In this document: positions 19,445-28,708 of the stretch, one piece after another
Layout of the letters: the number at the start of each line of letters is the position of its first letter
How positions within the stretch are numbered: the first letter of the stretch is position 1
Assembly: GCA_002414665.1 (NCBI GenBank)
Contig: DIAF01000039.1
Location: 202,092 to 266,091, forward strand
Origin: Halieaceae bacterium UBA5085
GTDB lineage: Bacteria > Pseudomonadota > Gammaproteobacteria > Pseudomonadales > Halieaceae
Reading direction: 5' to 3'
DNA: 64,000 nucleotides
Made by a program: the position numbers and the translations under genes
The notes under the pieces: model-generated
The model's input: only the letters and a program-made list of their open reading frames with translations
The model's database searches: none
What the model was told of the DNA's origin: nothing

Positions 19445-20803
19445 ATGGCAAAGACAACAACCAGACACCTGTTGGTGGTAGAAGATGACAAGGGGCTGCA
19501 AAGCCAGCTCCGCTGGGCCTTCGACGGCTACGAGGTCGCCATCGCGGGGGACCGCAGTGAGGCCATCACCGCGCTGCGCCGCTTCGAGCCCGGTGTGGTA
19601 CTGCTGGATCTCGGGCTGCCACCTGACCCGGGTGGCGTCACCGAAGGTCTCGCCACCCTGCGCGAGGTACTGAGCCTCGCCCCGGAGACGAAAGTGATCG
19701 TGGTGACCGGCGACAACGACCGCGCAAACGCGGTAAAGGCCATTGCCGGTGGCGCCTGGGATTTCCACCAGAAGCCCGCCGATGCGGAACTGCTGTCCAT
19801 GCTGGTGGACCGTGCCTATCACGTATACGCCCTGGAGCGAGAAAACCTGCGGCTGCAAAAGGCCAGCGAGAACATGCCGCTGCGGGACATCATTGCGGTC
19901 AGCCCGGAAATGCTGAAAGTGTGTCGCACCGTGGAAAAAATTGCCCCCACCGACATCACCACATTGCTGCTCGGCGCCAGCGGAACCGGCAAGGAGCGCT
20001 TTGCGCGCGCCCTGCACGAACTGAGCCCCAGAGCCGGAAAACGCATGGTGGCCATCAACTGTGCGGCGATTCCGGAAAACCTGCTCGAAAGTGAACTGTT
20101 CGGGTATGAGAAAGGCGCATTCACCGGCGCCAACCAGCAGACCATCGGCAAAATTGAGTATGCCAACGAAGGCACGCTGTTCCTCGACGAAATCGGCGAC
20201 TTGCCGCTGGAATTGCAGGCCAAGTTGCTGCGCTTTCTGCAGGAGCGTGTGGTCGAGCGCATCGGAGGCCGCAAGGAGATTCCGGTGGACGTGCGCATTG
20301 TGTGCGCAACGCACCAGAACCTGGAAGAGCAGATGCGGGAGGGGCGCTTCCGAGAGGACCTTTACTACCGCATCAGTGAAATGACCATCAAGATCCCCGC
20401 CTTGAAAGACCGCACCGGTGACACTGCAGTGCTGGCCAAGGCATTCCTGTCGCGCTTCAGCGCCGAACTCGGCAACGGTGGTCGCAGCTTCGACAGCGGC
20501 GCCCTCGAGGCCCTGGAGCGCTACAGCTGGCCAGGCAATGTGCGGGAACTGGAGAGCCGGGTGAAGCGTGCAGCGATTATGGCAGATGGCCCCCAGGTGA
20601 CCGCAGAGGACCTGGAACTGGACATGCAATCTGCGGAAGACACGCTGCCGCTCAACCTGCGCCAGGTGAGAGACGCGGCCGAGCGTGGGGCGATCATCCG
20701 CGCTATGGGGCATGCCGGAGACAACGTCTCAGAGGCGGCTGCCCTGCTCGGCGTAACCCGGCCAACGTTGTATACCATGCTGGAAAAGTACGGCCTCAAA
20801 TAA
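19445..20803 (+). CDS. prsR: PEP-CTERM-box response regulator PrsR (sigma-54 activator)
   Basis: A 452-residue NtrC-type regulator: receiver domain with phospho-acceptor Asp55 (VVLLDLGLPP), AAA+ domain with Walker A GASGTGK (177-183) and the sigma-54-contacting GAFTGA loop (224-229), and a Fis-type C-terminal helix-turn-helix (VSEAAALLGVTRPTLYTML). The family activates RpoN-dependent promoters of PEP-CTERM and floc-forming genes. Its likely local target is the sigma-54-like promoter at 30281-30297. It is co-transcribed with prsK and followed after 15 bp by the VanZ-heparinase gene. Confidence 0.96.
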   Translation: MAKTTTRHLLVVEDDKGLQSQLRWAFDGYEVAIAGDRSEAITALRRFEPGVVLLDLGLPPDPGGVTEGLATLREVLSLAPETKVIVVTGDNDRANAVKAIAGGAWDFHQKPADAELLSMLVDRAYHVYALERENLRLQKASENMPLRDIIAVSPEMLKVCRTVEKIAPTDITTLLLGASGTGKERFARALHELSPRAGKRMVAINCAAIPENLLESELFGYEKGAFTGANQQTIGKIEYANEGTLFLDEIGDLPLELQAKLLRFLQERVVERIGGRKEIPVDVRIVCATHQNLEEQMREGRFREDLYYRISEMTIKIPALKDRTGDTAVLAKAFLSRFSAELGNGGRSFDSGALEALERYSWPGNVRELESRVKRAAIMADGPQVTAEDLELDMQSAEDTLPLNLRQVRDAAERGAIIRAMGHAGDNVSEAAALLGVTRPTLYTMLEKYGLK

Positions 20804-20818
20804 CCGGAGCTTTCTGCG

Positions 20819-23800
20819 GTGATACCACCGACCCGATCACCGTTTCCCTGGCTATGGCTGGGTTACTCCCTGCTGCTGGTCTACGGCACCTGGTTCCCGC
20901 TTGACCGCTGGGACTGGGCACTGGGAGGCTGGCAGGCTTTCATGGCCATGGACTGGCCGAAACGGGTGGCCCGCTCGGACTTCATCCTCAACCTGATCGT
21001 ATACCTGCCCTTCGGGCTGCTGGCCATGCTCTGCCTGCGCGGCCCGTTCATGCGCAGACTGCTGCTCGCAACAGCGGCGGCCACAGCGCTGTCCGCCAGC
21101 CTGGAATTCGGGCAAACCTATCTGCCTGGACGGGTGAGTTCGCTGGCGGACCTGCTGCTGAACAGCGCCGGGGGCTTTCTGGGCGCGCTCGGTGCAGGAT
21201 TGGCTGTACGCCTGACGGTCTCCAGACAATTCACCCGGCGCGTGCTGGCCGCACTGAGCGACCCCACCACCGGCAGGCTGGGACTGCTGGCGCTGGGCTG
21301 CTGGGTACTGGCTCAGTGGGCCCCGCTTGTGCCCAGCCTGGACATCGGCAACCTGCGTGCAGGCCTGGCACCACTCAAGGCGACGCTCACCGGCAAGGCG
21401 GCTCTGCACAATGTCCAGGTCACCAGCTATGCCTTGATGTTGTTTGCAGTGGGCACGCTGTCGCTGAGTATTCTTGCGCCGGCGCAGCGCCGCCTGTCCA
21501 CTGTGTGCGGGCTGCTGGCTCTGGTGCTGGCAGGCAAGATTCTGGTGCTGGGCCGGGTGCTCTCTGCAGAGGCCCTGCTGGCCTTCACTTGTTTGATCCC
21601 GATATTCTGGCTGTTGCGCACCGCCTCTACCGGCCTGCTGCGCTGGCTGCTGCTGCTAGCGCTGACAGCCTTCCTGATACAGGACGCCCTACTGCCTGCA
21701 GAGGGCAATAGCGCATTGCGCACAGTCAACTGGATCCCGTTTCGCGGTCATATCAACAGCGTACACGGCGTAGTCAACCTGCTGGAAACCCTGTGGGTAT
21801 TCATCGCCCTCGCCTGGGCCACCTATCCTTGGAGCCGCAGCCGCAAACTGCGCACCGTATTGGTCTGCCTCATCGCCGCCATGACTCTGGGTCTGGAGTG
21901 GTGGCAGCAATTTGTGCCCGGTCGCTATCCTGATGTCACCGATGCGCTGGTGGCAACAGGCGGCTGGTGGTTAGCCACGGTTTGGCCCTGGTCCGTCAGC
22001 CCGGACCCACAAAACCGCAATGAGCAGCAGCCCCCAACCGCAACGCCGAACAGGGACACCAAACCGCGCCGGCCACCACCGCACCGCGTGTTGCTGTTTG
22101 CCGGCGCCAGCCTCGTGGCCCTGTTGGCAGGCCTGTACCACACCCTGGCACGAGAGGAAGCCGAACCTTACGCGCTGCCAGCGATTGAGCAATTACCAGC
22201 GCCCGCTTTTCCGTCCTGGCGACAGGAACATCCAAGGCTGCCAGCGCCGACAGACCAGGACATCGCCCTGCTGCGTGCACACAACCCGGCCTTTTGGGAG
22301 AGACATCGCGAAGCGGCGCGGAAGGGCCAGCTATACTCGCGCATTCTCATGGCCCTTGTAGAACCCGGCTCCATTGATCTACAGACGCTGCACAGCAACT
22401 TGATGGCGCTGCAACCCACCTGGCGTGGCCACGAGCAAACGCGACCCCTGGCGCTTGCCTACGACTGGCTCTACGCGCAGTGGACGCCAGCTCAGCGGCA
22501 AAGCCTTCTCGGCCGGGTGGAGGCGGCCTGCGACTACCAGATTCACGTGATTACCGATAAGTATGCGCTGTCACCGTACAACGTCTACCTCTACAACAGC
22601 CCGCTGCAGGCGCTGATGATGGCCGCCATCGCCAGCCATGGTGATAGTGACAGCGACCGCTGCATGCGATTTACCGCAGACTACTGGCGCCACCGGGTGC
22701 TGCCCGTGTGGCGTCAGGTCATGGGCTCTACGGGTGGCTGGCATGAAGGCGGAGAATACGTCGGCATCGGTATCGGCCAGGCGGTATACCAGTTGCCTGC
22801 GCTGTGGCGCAACGCCACCGGCGAGGATCTCTTCGCCCGCGAAGCGGGAATCCGCGGCTTCGCCGATTTTGCCCTGCACCGGACCCGGCCGGACGGCACC
22901 TACATCCGCAGCGGGGACGCAGCTTTTTTCCGCCGTCGCATTCCGGACCTTGCACCGCTGGCGCTGGAAACCGGGCACCGCGCCGCCTATACGCTGGCCG
23001 CGCCAACAACGCCGCTGCGCCCCCTGTCCTGGCCCTGGGGCCCCCTGGCGCAGCCCGGTTTTGCGGATACCACTGCCCTGCAGCGCGAACCCACCAGCCG
23101 CTGGTTCGACGGCATCGGGCTGCTTCTGGCGCGCTCCAGCTGGAGCGAAAATGCCACTTTTGTGACCTTTCGTGCGGGCAACAATTACTGGTCACACTCC
23201 CATCTGGACCAGGGGGCGTTCACCATTTTCCGCAACGGAGCACTGGCCATAGACAGCGGCCTCTACAACCGGTACGGCTCTGAGCATCACATGAACTACA
23301 CCTACCAGAGCATCGCCCACAACGTCGTCACTGTCACCGACCCGGAAGACACGGTCCCCATGCCGCCGAAGGACGAGAACGGCAGCAGCCGTGCCATTGC
23401 CAACGATGGCGGCCAGCGGCGGGTCGGCTCCGGCTGGGGGCGCGCGGCACCACTGGACTTCCAGCACTGGCAGCAACAGGCCGGGCACTACCGCACCGTC
23501 GGTGAAGTGCGCCAGGGCGATGAGCGCGGCGTGTCCTGGGTGGTGGCGGACCTCACCCCAGCCTATACCAATGCGGCCTCAGGCAAGGGTGACTTTTCGG
23601 CACGCCGCCAGCGCGTGCGCAGCTACCAGCGCAGCTTTGTATTCGACAGAGAACAGCAGGTGATCATTGTCTATGACCGCGTGACGGCCCACGACGCCAG
23701 CTTCCGGCAGAAATGGTTGCTGCACAGCGAGCTCGAGCCTGAACGTGAGGGCAGGAACTTTCAAATTGCGGCGCCGCCCGCCCCGGGTGGCCCGCGCGGA

Positions 23801-24184
23801 CTGCTGCGTGGCCAGGTCCTGCTGCCCGAGGATGCAAACCTCACCGCCATCGGCGGCCCGGAGCTCGAGTTCTTCGTAGACGAACAGAACTACGACCAGG
23901 GCGGCACGCTGCAGGCAACTGCCCAGCGCCTGCGCCGCGAGCGTGGCGCCGAACCGGGCGCCTGGCGCCTGGAACTGCAGCCCGGCCGAGAGGCTGAGAC
24001 CCAGGAATTCCTCGTCGTCATGGTCACTACCGATTGGCATGCCCCGGCACGACCGACACAGCAGTTGCAGGCCACACTGACAACGGCGGGCGATATGTTG
24101 ACCGTAGAGGTGCCCGGCGAACAGCCGCTGACGGTGCGACTGCCCCGGGGGATGGGAGACGTACAGCTACAACGCCATCGTTAA
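20819..24184 (+). CDS. VanZ-VanZ-heparinase II/III fusion protein
   Basis: A 1121-residue protein from a GTG start. Residues about 10-125 form a VanZ-like membrane domain (LEFGQTYLPGRVSSLADLLLN), residues about 280-390 a second one (LGLEWWQQFVPGRYPDVTDAL), each with the Glu-x3-Gln...Arg...Asp pattern. After a further helix (about 422-440) comes a large extracytoplasmic region: an alpha-helical toroid and a heparinase II/III beta domain with YWSHSHLDQGAFTIFRNG and IDSGLYNRYGSEHHMNY. Heparinase II/III-like lyases cleave uronic-acid glycans by beta-elimination, so this could trim the uronic-acid EPS made by the same locus or release it. It is tightly downstream of prsR. The fusion is unusual; function is inferred from domains only. 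Confidence 0.85.
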   Translation: MIPPTRSPFPWLWLGYSLLLVYGTWFPLDRWDWALGGWQAFMAMDWPKRVARSDFILNLIVYLPFGLLAMLCLRGPFMRRLLLATAAATALSASLEFGQTYLPGRVSSLADLLLNSAGGFLGALGAGLAVRLTVSRQFTRRVLAALSDPTTGRLGLLALGCWVLAQWAPLVPSLDIGNLRAGLAPLKATLTGKAALHNVQVTSYALMLFAVGTLSLSILAPAQRRLSTVCGLLALVLAGKILVLGRVLSAEALLAFTCLIPIFWLLRTASTGLLRWLLLLALTAFLIQDALLPAEGNSALRTVNWIPFRGHINSVHGVVNLLETLWVFIALAWATYPWSRSRKLRTVLVCLIAAMTLGLEWWQQFVPGRYPDVTDALVATGGWWLATVWPWSVSPDPQNRNEQQPPTATPNRDTKPRRPPPHRVLLFAGASLVALLAGLYHTLAREEAEPYALPAIEQLPAPAFPSWRQEHPRLPAPTDQDIALLRAHNPAFWERHREAARKGQLYSRILMALVEPGSIDLQTLHSNLMALQPTWRGHEQTRPLALAYDWLYAQWTPAQRQSLLGRVEAACDYQIHVITDKYALSPYNVYLYNSPLQALMMAAIASHGDSDSDRCMRFTADYWRHRVLPVWRQVMGSTGGWHEGGEYVGIGIGQAVYQLPALWRNATGEDLFAREAGIRGFADFALHRTRPDGTYIRSGDAAFFRRRIPDLAPLALETGHRAAYTLAAPTTPLRPLSWPWGPLAQPGFADTTALQREPTSRWFDGIGLLLARSSWSENATFVTFRAGNNYWSHSHLDQGAFTIFRNGALAIDSGLYNRYGSEHHMNYTYQSIAHNVVTVTDPEDTVPMPPKDENGSSRAIANDGGQRRVGSGWGRAAPLDFQHWQQQAGHYRTVGEVRQGDERGVSWVVADLTPAYTNAASGKGDFSARRQRVRSYQRSFVFDREQQVIIVYDRVTAHDASFRQKWLLHSELEPEREGRNFQIAAPPAPGGPRGLLRGQVLLPEDANLTAIGGPELEFFVDEQNYDQGGTLQATAQRLRRERGAEPGAWRLELQPGREAETQEFLVVMVTTDWHAPARPTQQLQATLTTAGDMLTVEVPGEQPLTVRLPRGMGDVQLQRHR

Positions 24185-24200
24185 CAGCGCCCGCTCTCCC

Positions 24201-24704
24201 TCAGTGGAAGTTCAGGTCAGCCAACAGCTGTTCCAGCAGGCCATCCAGCGCTTCATCGATCTGCGTGTACACGGCCTCGAAACCCTGCCAGTCACCGTAA
24301 TAGGGGTCAGCGACCGGCAGGCCTGCCACAGCGCCCGGCTGGTACTCCCCCAGCAATCGCACACGCTGCAGCGACTCACTCCCGGCAGCCAGCAGCGCCA
24401 GCTCATCGCTATGCGTTTGCTCCATGACCACAATATGCGTGCTGCGTTCAAGCAGGCCCGGGGTTGCCTGGCGAGCGCGTATTCTACCCAATGGAAAACC
24501 ATACACCTGCGCCAGCCTGGCCACTCGTGGGTCTGGAGGACGCCCCAGTTGCCCGGGACGCGTTCCTGCAGAGGCCACTGCCACCTTGCGTCCAAGCCCC
24601 ATGCCACGCAGGCGGTGGCGCAACATGGCTTCCGCCAGTGGCGATCGGCACACGTTGGCGGTGCACACAAACAGTACCCATAACTGCGGCCGCCACCAGA
24701 TCAT
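24201..24704 (-). CDS. Low-molecular-weight protein tyrosine phosphatase
   Basis: A 167-residue LMW-PTP. The P-loop VCTANVCRSPLAEAML gives the C-x5-R signature with Cys14 and Arg20; the C-terminal general-acid Asp is in VADPYYGDWQGFE. Such phosphatases (Wzb/EpsP type) dephosphorylate BY-kinases, so the natural partner is the Tyr-tailed autokinase at 9820-10791, here 15 kb away and in a separate transcript. It is convergent with the VanZ-heparinase gene (16 bp between stops). The start at ATG 24704 leaves an unusually Trp-rich N-terminus (MIWWRPQLW). Confidence 0.93.
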   Translation of the reverse strand: MIWWRPQLWVLFVCTANVCRSPLAEAMLRHRLRGMGLGRKVAVASAGTRPGQLGRPPDPRVARLAQVYGFPLGRIRARQATPGLLERSTHIVVMEQTHSDELALLAAGSESLQRVRLLGEYQPGAVAGLPVADPYYGDWQGFEAVYTQIDEALDGLLEQLLADLNFH

Positions 24705-24726
24705 CGGTAGTCGCCCCCAAGCTGCT

Positions 24727-25524
24727 TCAAGGGGCTATGCGATCAAGTAATTGATGCACCCAGGTCACCGGTATCACATAGCTGATGCCGGAAGGACGCT
24801 CGAGTACGGACTCCCGGGATTCCTTGACGAACACGCTGTTCACCACGCCGATCACCTTTCCGGTTGCCGGATCATATACCGGACTGCCGCTGTTACCCGG
24901 GTAGGCTGTGGCGTCGAGTTGGAAAACATCGAACGGGTTACGCATGCGCTGCAACTGCACGGCATTGAGATCGCGCGCGGCGTCGGCGGTGCGCGCTACC
25001 GGGGTGATGGCCGACACCATGCCGCGGTGCGTCACCGGATACAAACCCAGCACACCACCGATCGGAAAGCCGGTAAAAGCGACCGAATCACCCTCACGAA
25101 CACCGTCGGAATCGCCCAGGGTCAGTGTCGGCAGCGGGCTACCGGTGATTCGCAGAACCGCCAGATCGTGCACAGGATCCTGCGCCGCAATTTCAGCGGG
25201 GTGTACCCGGGCCTGGCGTCCGCGCCCGGAGAACACGGCGAGCATCTGCTGATTATCGTGGTCCAGCAGTTCCGGCAGAACATGGTAGTTGGTCACGATC
25301 AACTGGCCGTTTCCCACCACGAAACCGGTCCCACGCAAACTGTCCGGACGGCGATCCCCGATGGGCTGGCGGGGCGGATAGCTCGTGCCGACACCGACAA
25401 TGGCCGGTCGCACACGCTCGATCACATCGGCCAGCGAGGCCGCACTGACCGGTTGCGTGAAGGCCACGATACACAGCAGCCCGGCGAGCGCAGGCACAGA
25501 GATCGGACGAAAAAAACGGCTCAT
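24727..25524 (-). CDS. Exported trypsin-like serine protease (S1C/DegP-like, no PDZ)
   Basis: A 265-residue protein with an N-terminal signal peptide (LAGLLCIVAFTQPVSA) and a trypsin-fold domain. The catalytic triad is His81 (VTNYHVLP), Asp120 (VHDLAVLRI) and Ser212 (YPGNSGSP). There is no PDZ domain, so it is shorter than DegP/DegS. It could process periplasmic or PEP-CTERM proteins, but nothing in the sequence fixes a substrate. It precedes the LMW-PTP gene by 22 bp and is divergent from the acyl-CoA ligase; the shared 155-bp gap contains a perfect 10-bp inverted repeat. Confidence 0.9.
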   Translation of the reverse strand: MSRFFRPISVPALAGLLCIVAFTQPVSAASLADVIERVRPAIVGVGTSYPPRQPIGDRRPDSLRGTGFVVGNGQLIVTNYHVLPELLDHDNQQMLAVFSGRGRQARVHPAEIAAQDPVHDLAVLRITGSPLPTLTLGDSDGVREGDSVAFTGFPIGGVLGLYPVTHRGMVSAITPVARTADAARDLNAVQLQRMRNPFDVFQLDATAYPGNSGSPVYDPATGKVIGVVNSVFVKESRESVLERPSGISYVIPVTWVHQLLDRIAP

Positions 25525-25557
25525 GGCATCACTCCTGTGACGGGGGCCTCATCCTGC

Positions 25558-25582
25558 GCCGCTTCGGGCTTGCCGAAGCGGC
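25558..25582. repeat. Perfect 10-bp inverted repeat in divergent intergenic region
   Basis: GCCGCTTCGG and CCGAAGCGGC are separated by a 5-base loop (GCTTG). The element lies 34 bp upstream of the protease start and about 98 bp upstream of the ligase start. It could be an operator or an RNA hairpin in the protease leader. There is no adjoining T tract. Confidence 0.7.
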
Positions 25583-25679
25583 CGTTGCAGGCGACACTGC
25601 AAACCTGTGACCATAGTCCAGAACCATCAGGCCGCGCAACGGCGGCAACGCTGGCAACCCCTGGCAAGGAGAACCCCGG

Positions 25680-27290
25680 GTGGCAGACCTTATCCATCAG
25701 TTTATCGCACGCGGCGCGCAAGTGCAGGGCGACCGACCCGCACTGCTTTTCCGGGACACTGTGCTCACCTACGCGCAGGTATGGCATCTGGTGAGCAATG
25801 CCGCCAATGGCCTGCTCGCACAGGGTCTCTGCGCGGCAGAGCGTGTCGCCATCTATCTGCCGAAACAGCCAGAGACCGTCGTGGGCATCTTTGCTACTGC
25901 GGCTGCGGGTGGCTGCTTCGTTCCGGTCAATCCGGTACTCAAGCCCCGACAGGTCAGCTATATCCTGCGCCACAGTCAGGCCCGAGTGCTGGTCACCTCG
26001 GCACAGAGGCTGCAGCAGCTGGCGGCAGAGCTGCCCGACTGCAGCGACCTGCACACACTGGTTCTGGTCGACACTCTGAGCGCTGATAGCCGGGAGGCGC
26101 TGGCGCGTGACCTTCCGGCACTGACGATCGTCGACTGGCAGGATCTGCTGGCAGCGACGCCCCTTCCGTGCCACCGGCGCATCGACACGGACATGACCGC
26201 GCTGCTGTACACCTCGGGCAGCACGGGAAACCCCAAGGGTGTGGTGCTCTCGCACCGGAACATGGTGGCGGGCGCACGCAGTGTCGCGGAGTATCTGGAA
26301 AACACCCCTGAAGATCGGCTGCTCGCAGTGCTGCCACTCAGCTTTGATGCCGGCCTGAGTCAGGTCACTACCGCTTTTTCCGTGGGCGCCTCGGTGGTAC
26401 TCATGGACTACCTGCTGCCTCGCGATGTGCTGAAAGCCGTGGCTCGCTATGAGGTCACGGGGCTGGCCGCGGTTCCCCCACTGTGGAACCAGTTGTTGCA
26501 ACAGGAGTGGCCAGCGGAAATCGCCAGGACCCTGCGTTACGTCACCAACACCGGCGGCGCCATGCCGGTCGCGAGTACGCGGGCCCTGCAACAGAAACTG
26601 CCGCAAACCCGCATCTTTCTGATGTATGGACTCACCGAGGCCTTTCGCTCCACCTACCTGCCACCAGAGGAACTCGAGCAACGGCCACAGTCCATCGGCA
26701 AGGCCATCCCCAATGCCGAAATCCTTGTCGTCAACGACGCCGGCGAGCTTTGCGGCGCCAATGAGCCCGGCGAGCTGGTGCACCGCGGCGCCCTGGTCGC
26801 TCTGGGCTACTGGAACGACCCGGAAAAAACCGCGGAACGCTTCCGGCCCGCACCCGGGCAGGACCCCGCTCTCCCGCTACCGGAACTCGCCGTGTGGTCG
26901 GGGGATCAGGTCGTGCGTGATGCAGAGGGCTACCTGTACTTCGTCAGCCGCAAGGACGACATGATCAAAACCTCTGGCTACCGGGTCAGCCCGACCGAGG
27001 TGGAGGAAGTCGCCTATCTGTCCGGCCTTGTTGCGGGAGCCGCCGCACTGGGCCTGACACATCCAATGCTTGGGCAGGCCATCGCGCTTGTCGTGACGCC
27101 CTCTTCCCAGGCCAGCCCCACGACCATCGAGCGTGACCTGCTGGCGTTTTGCCAGCGTGAACTCCCGAACTTCATGGTGCCCACACGGGTGATCGTGCGC
27201 GAGGCGCTGCCCCACAACCAGAACGGAAAAATTGACCGACGCGCGCTCAACGCCGAGTATGCAGGCCTGTTTGAGGAGCCGACAGCATGA
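25680..27290 (+). CDS. XrtA system-associated acyl-CoA ligase (AMP-forming, TIGR03098-like)
   Basis: A 536-residue ANL-superfamily enzyme from a GTG start. It has the AMP-binding P-loop LLYTSGSTGNPKGVVLSH, the TGGAMP and MYGLTEAFRSTYLP motifs, the hinge region YFVSRKDDMIKTSGYRVSP, and a C-terminal catalytic Lys in NQNGKIDRRALN. It activates a carboxylic acid as an adenylate and transfers it to CoA or a carrier protein. In exosortase A loci this ligase is normally found with a PLP decarboxylase and a small acyl carrier protein; the decarboxylase follows with a 4-bp overlap, but no carrier protein is encoded between or next to them here. Confidence 0.93.
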   Translation: MADLIHQFIARGAQVQGDRPALLFRDTVLTYAQVWHLVSNAANGLLAQGLCAAERVAIYLPKQPETVVGIFATAAAGGCFVPVNPVLKPRQVSYILRHSQARVLVTSAQRLQQLAAELPDCSDLHTLVLVDTLSADSREALARDLPALTIVDWQDLLAATPLPCHRRIDTDMTALLYTSGSTGNPKGVVLSHRNMVAGARSVAEYLENTPEDRLLAVLPLSFDAGLSQVTTAFSVGASVVLMDYLLPRDVLKAVARYEVTGLAAVPPLWNQLLQQEWPAEIARTLRYVTNTGGAMPVASTRALQQKLPQTRIFLMYGLTEAFRSTYLPPEELEQRPQSIGKAIPNAEILVVNDAGELCGANEPGELVHRGALVALGYWNDPEKTAERFRPAPGQDPALPLPELAVWSGDQVVRDAEGYLYFVSRKDDMIKTSGYRVSPTEVEEVAYLSGLVAGAAALGLTHPMLGQAIALVVTPSSQASPTTIERDLLAFCQRELPNFMVPTRVIVREALPHNQNGKIDRRALNAEYAGLFEEPTA

Positions 27291-28558
27291 CAGACCAACA
27301 AGACAGTCAGTCCACCCCAACACGGGAGCGCAGCCGTCCGCAGCATGCGCCGCAGAACCACTTCCCCGTCGTCAACAACTGCCTGCAGATTGGTGGCCGT
27401 CCTGTGACCGAACTCGCCGCAGAAGCCGATGGCCGTCCTTTTTATGCCTATGATCGACGCGTGATGGATAAGCGCGTAGCGCAACTGCGGCAGCAGCTGC
27501 CCTCGCAAATCCATCTGCACTATGCCATCAAGGCCAACCCCATGCCCGCCGTGGTGCAACATATGGCCGGTCTGACTGACGGCCTGGATGTCGCTTCAGC
27601 CGCGGAGCTGGCGACGGCACTGGCGACGGGGATCGACCCTGCAGAAATCAGCTTTGCAGGGCCGGGAAAGTCGCTGGAAGACCTGCAGGCGGCGGTGAGC
27701 GCCGGTGTAATTATCATCCTGGAGTCCATGACTGAGATGCAGCGAGTCGCTGACCTTGCCGCAGGCAAGTCGGTATCTCCCCGGGTTGCAATTCGTGTCA
27801 ACCCGGACTTCGAACTCAAGGCCTCGGGAATGAAAATGGGCGGTGGCCCAAAACCCTTTGGCATCGATGCGGAGATCGTTCCCGAGGCAATGGCTCGCGC
27901 TGCCGCATTGGGCCTTGACCTCGTCGGCCTGCATATTTTCAGCGGCTCTCAGAACTTGCGACCTGACGCCCTCATCGAAGCGCACGACAAAACGTTCGAG
28001 CTTGCGCTGCGTCTTGCCGCTCAGGCTCCCAGGGCATTTCGTTGGCTGAATATTGGCGGGGGTTTCGGCGTACCGTACTTCCCGGGGGAGGAGCCCCTCG
28101 AACTGGCACCGGTCGTCGAGAACCTGCAGCGGCGCGTCGATGACGCGCTGCAGCAATTGCCGGGAATCGAGTTGGTCATGGAGCTCGGGCGCTACCTGGT
28201 AGCCGAGGCTGGCATCTATGTCTGTACCGTAAGCGATAAGAAGGTCTCCAGAGGCCAGACATTCCTGATCACCAACGGAGGGCTGCACCACCATTTGGCG
28301 GCATCGGGCAATTTTGGTCAGGTTGTCCGCAAAAATTATCCGGTCTGCATTGGCAATCGCATCGCAAGTGAGCAGCAGGAAACGGTCACCATCGTCGGCC
28401 CCTTGTGCACACCCCTGGATCTGCTCGGGGAACGGATGCTGCTACCTGCAGCGGAAATCGGGGACCTTGTGGTGCTGTTCCAATCGGGGGCATACGGATA
28501 CACCGCCAGCCCACACTTGTTTCTGAGCCATCCAGAGCCACTGGAATTCTTCGTTTAG
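27287..28558 (+). CDS. XrtA system-associated PLP-dependent decarboxylase (fold III, TIGR03099-like)
   Basis: A 423-residue alanine-racemase-fold decarboxylase of the DAP/ornithine decarboxylase group. The PLP-binding Lys82 is in HYAIKANPMP; GLHIFSGSQ and WLNIGGGFGVPYF are the usual PLP-phosphate and substrate regions, and VELGRYLVAEAG-like ELGRYLVAEAG follows. It overlaps the acyl-CoA ligase stop by 4 bp, so both act in one pathway; a likely scheme is production of an amine or amino-acyl moiety attached to the polysaccharide or its carrier. The true substrate is not known. Confidence 0.93.
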   Translation: MTDQQDSQSTPTRERSRPQHAPQNHFPVVNNCLQIGGRPVTELAAEADGRPFYAYDRRVMDKRVAQLRQQLPSQIHLHYAIKANPMPAVVQHMAGLTDGLDVASAAELATALATGIDPAEISFAGPGKSLEDLQAAVSAGVIIILESMTEMQRVADLAAGKSVSPRVAIRVNPDFELKASGMKMGGGPKPFGIDAEIVPEAMARAAALGLDLVGLHIFSGSQNLRPDALIEAHDKTFELALRLAAQAPRAFRWLNIGGGFGVPYFPGEEPLELAPVVENLQRRVDDALQQLPGIELVMELGRYLVAEAGIYVCTVSDKKVSRGQTFLITNGGLHHHLAASGNFGQVVRKNYPVCIGNRIASEQQETVTIVGPLCTPLDLLGERMLLPAAEIGDLVVLFQSGAYGYTASPHLFLSHPEPLEFFV

Positions 28559-28708
28559 CAGTTGCGGATCTGAGAACCCTGTCACAGAATGTAACATTAT
28601 CCCTGTACTAATGCCTGCAGCTGCTAGAGTTTGAAGGCTGGCCGACGTTCGCCCTCATCAAACCGCGCAATAGCCAGAACATGCACAGTATACTGGGAAC
28701 AGACCACT

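Noticed and set aside
19187..20713. 508-codon open frame antisense to prsR
   Set aside because: Low-complexity His/Gln/Val-rich product, lying over a firmly identified gene (prsR); a by-product of GC-rich codon use.
28559..28708. RpoN or sigma-70 promoter ahead of the sugar transferase
   Set aside because: CTGGCCGACGTTCGCC has 9 bases between GG and GC, and no good -35/-10 pair was found. Expression could come from the upstream operon.
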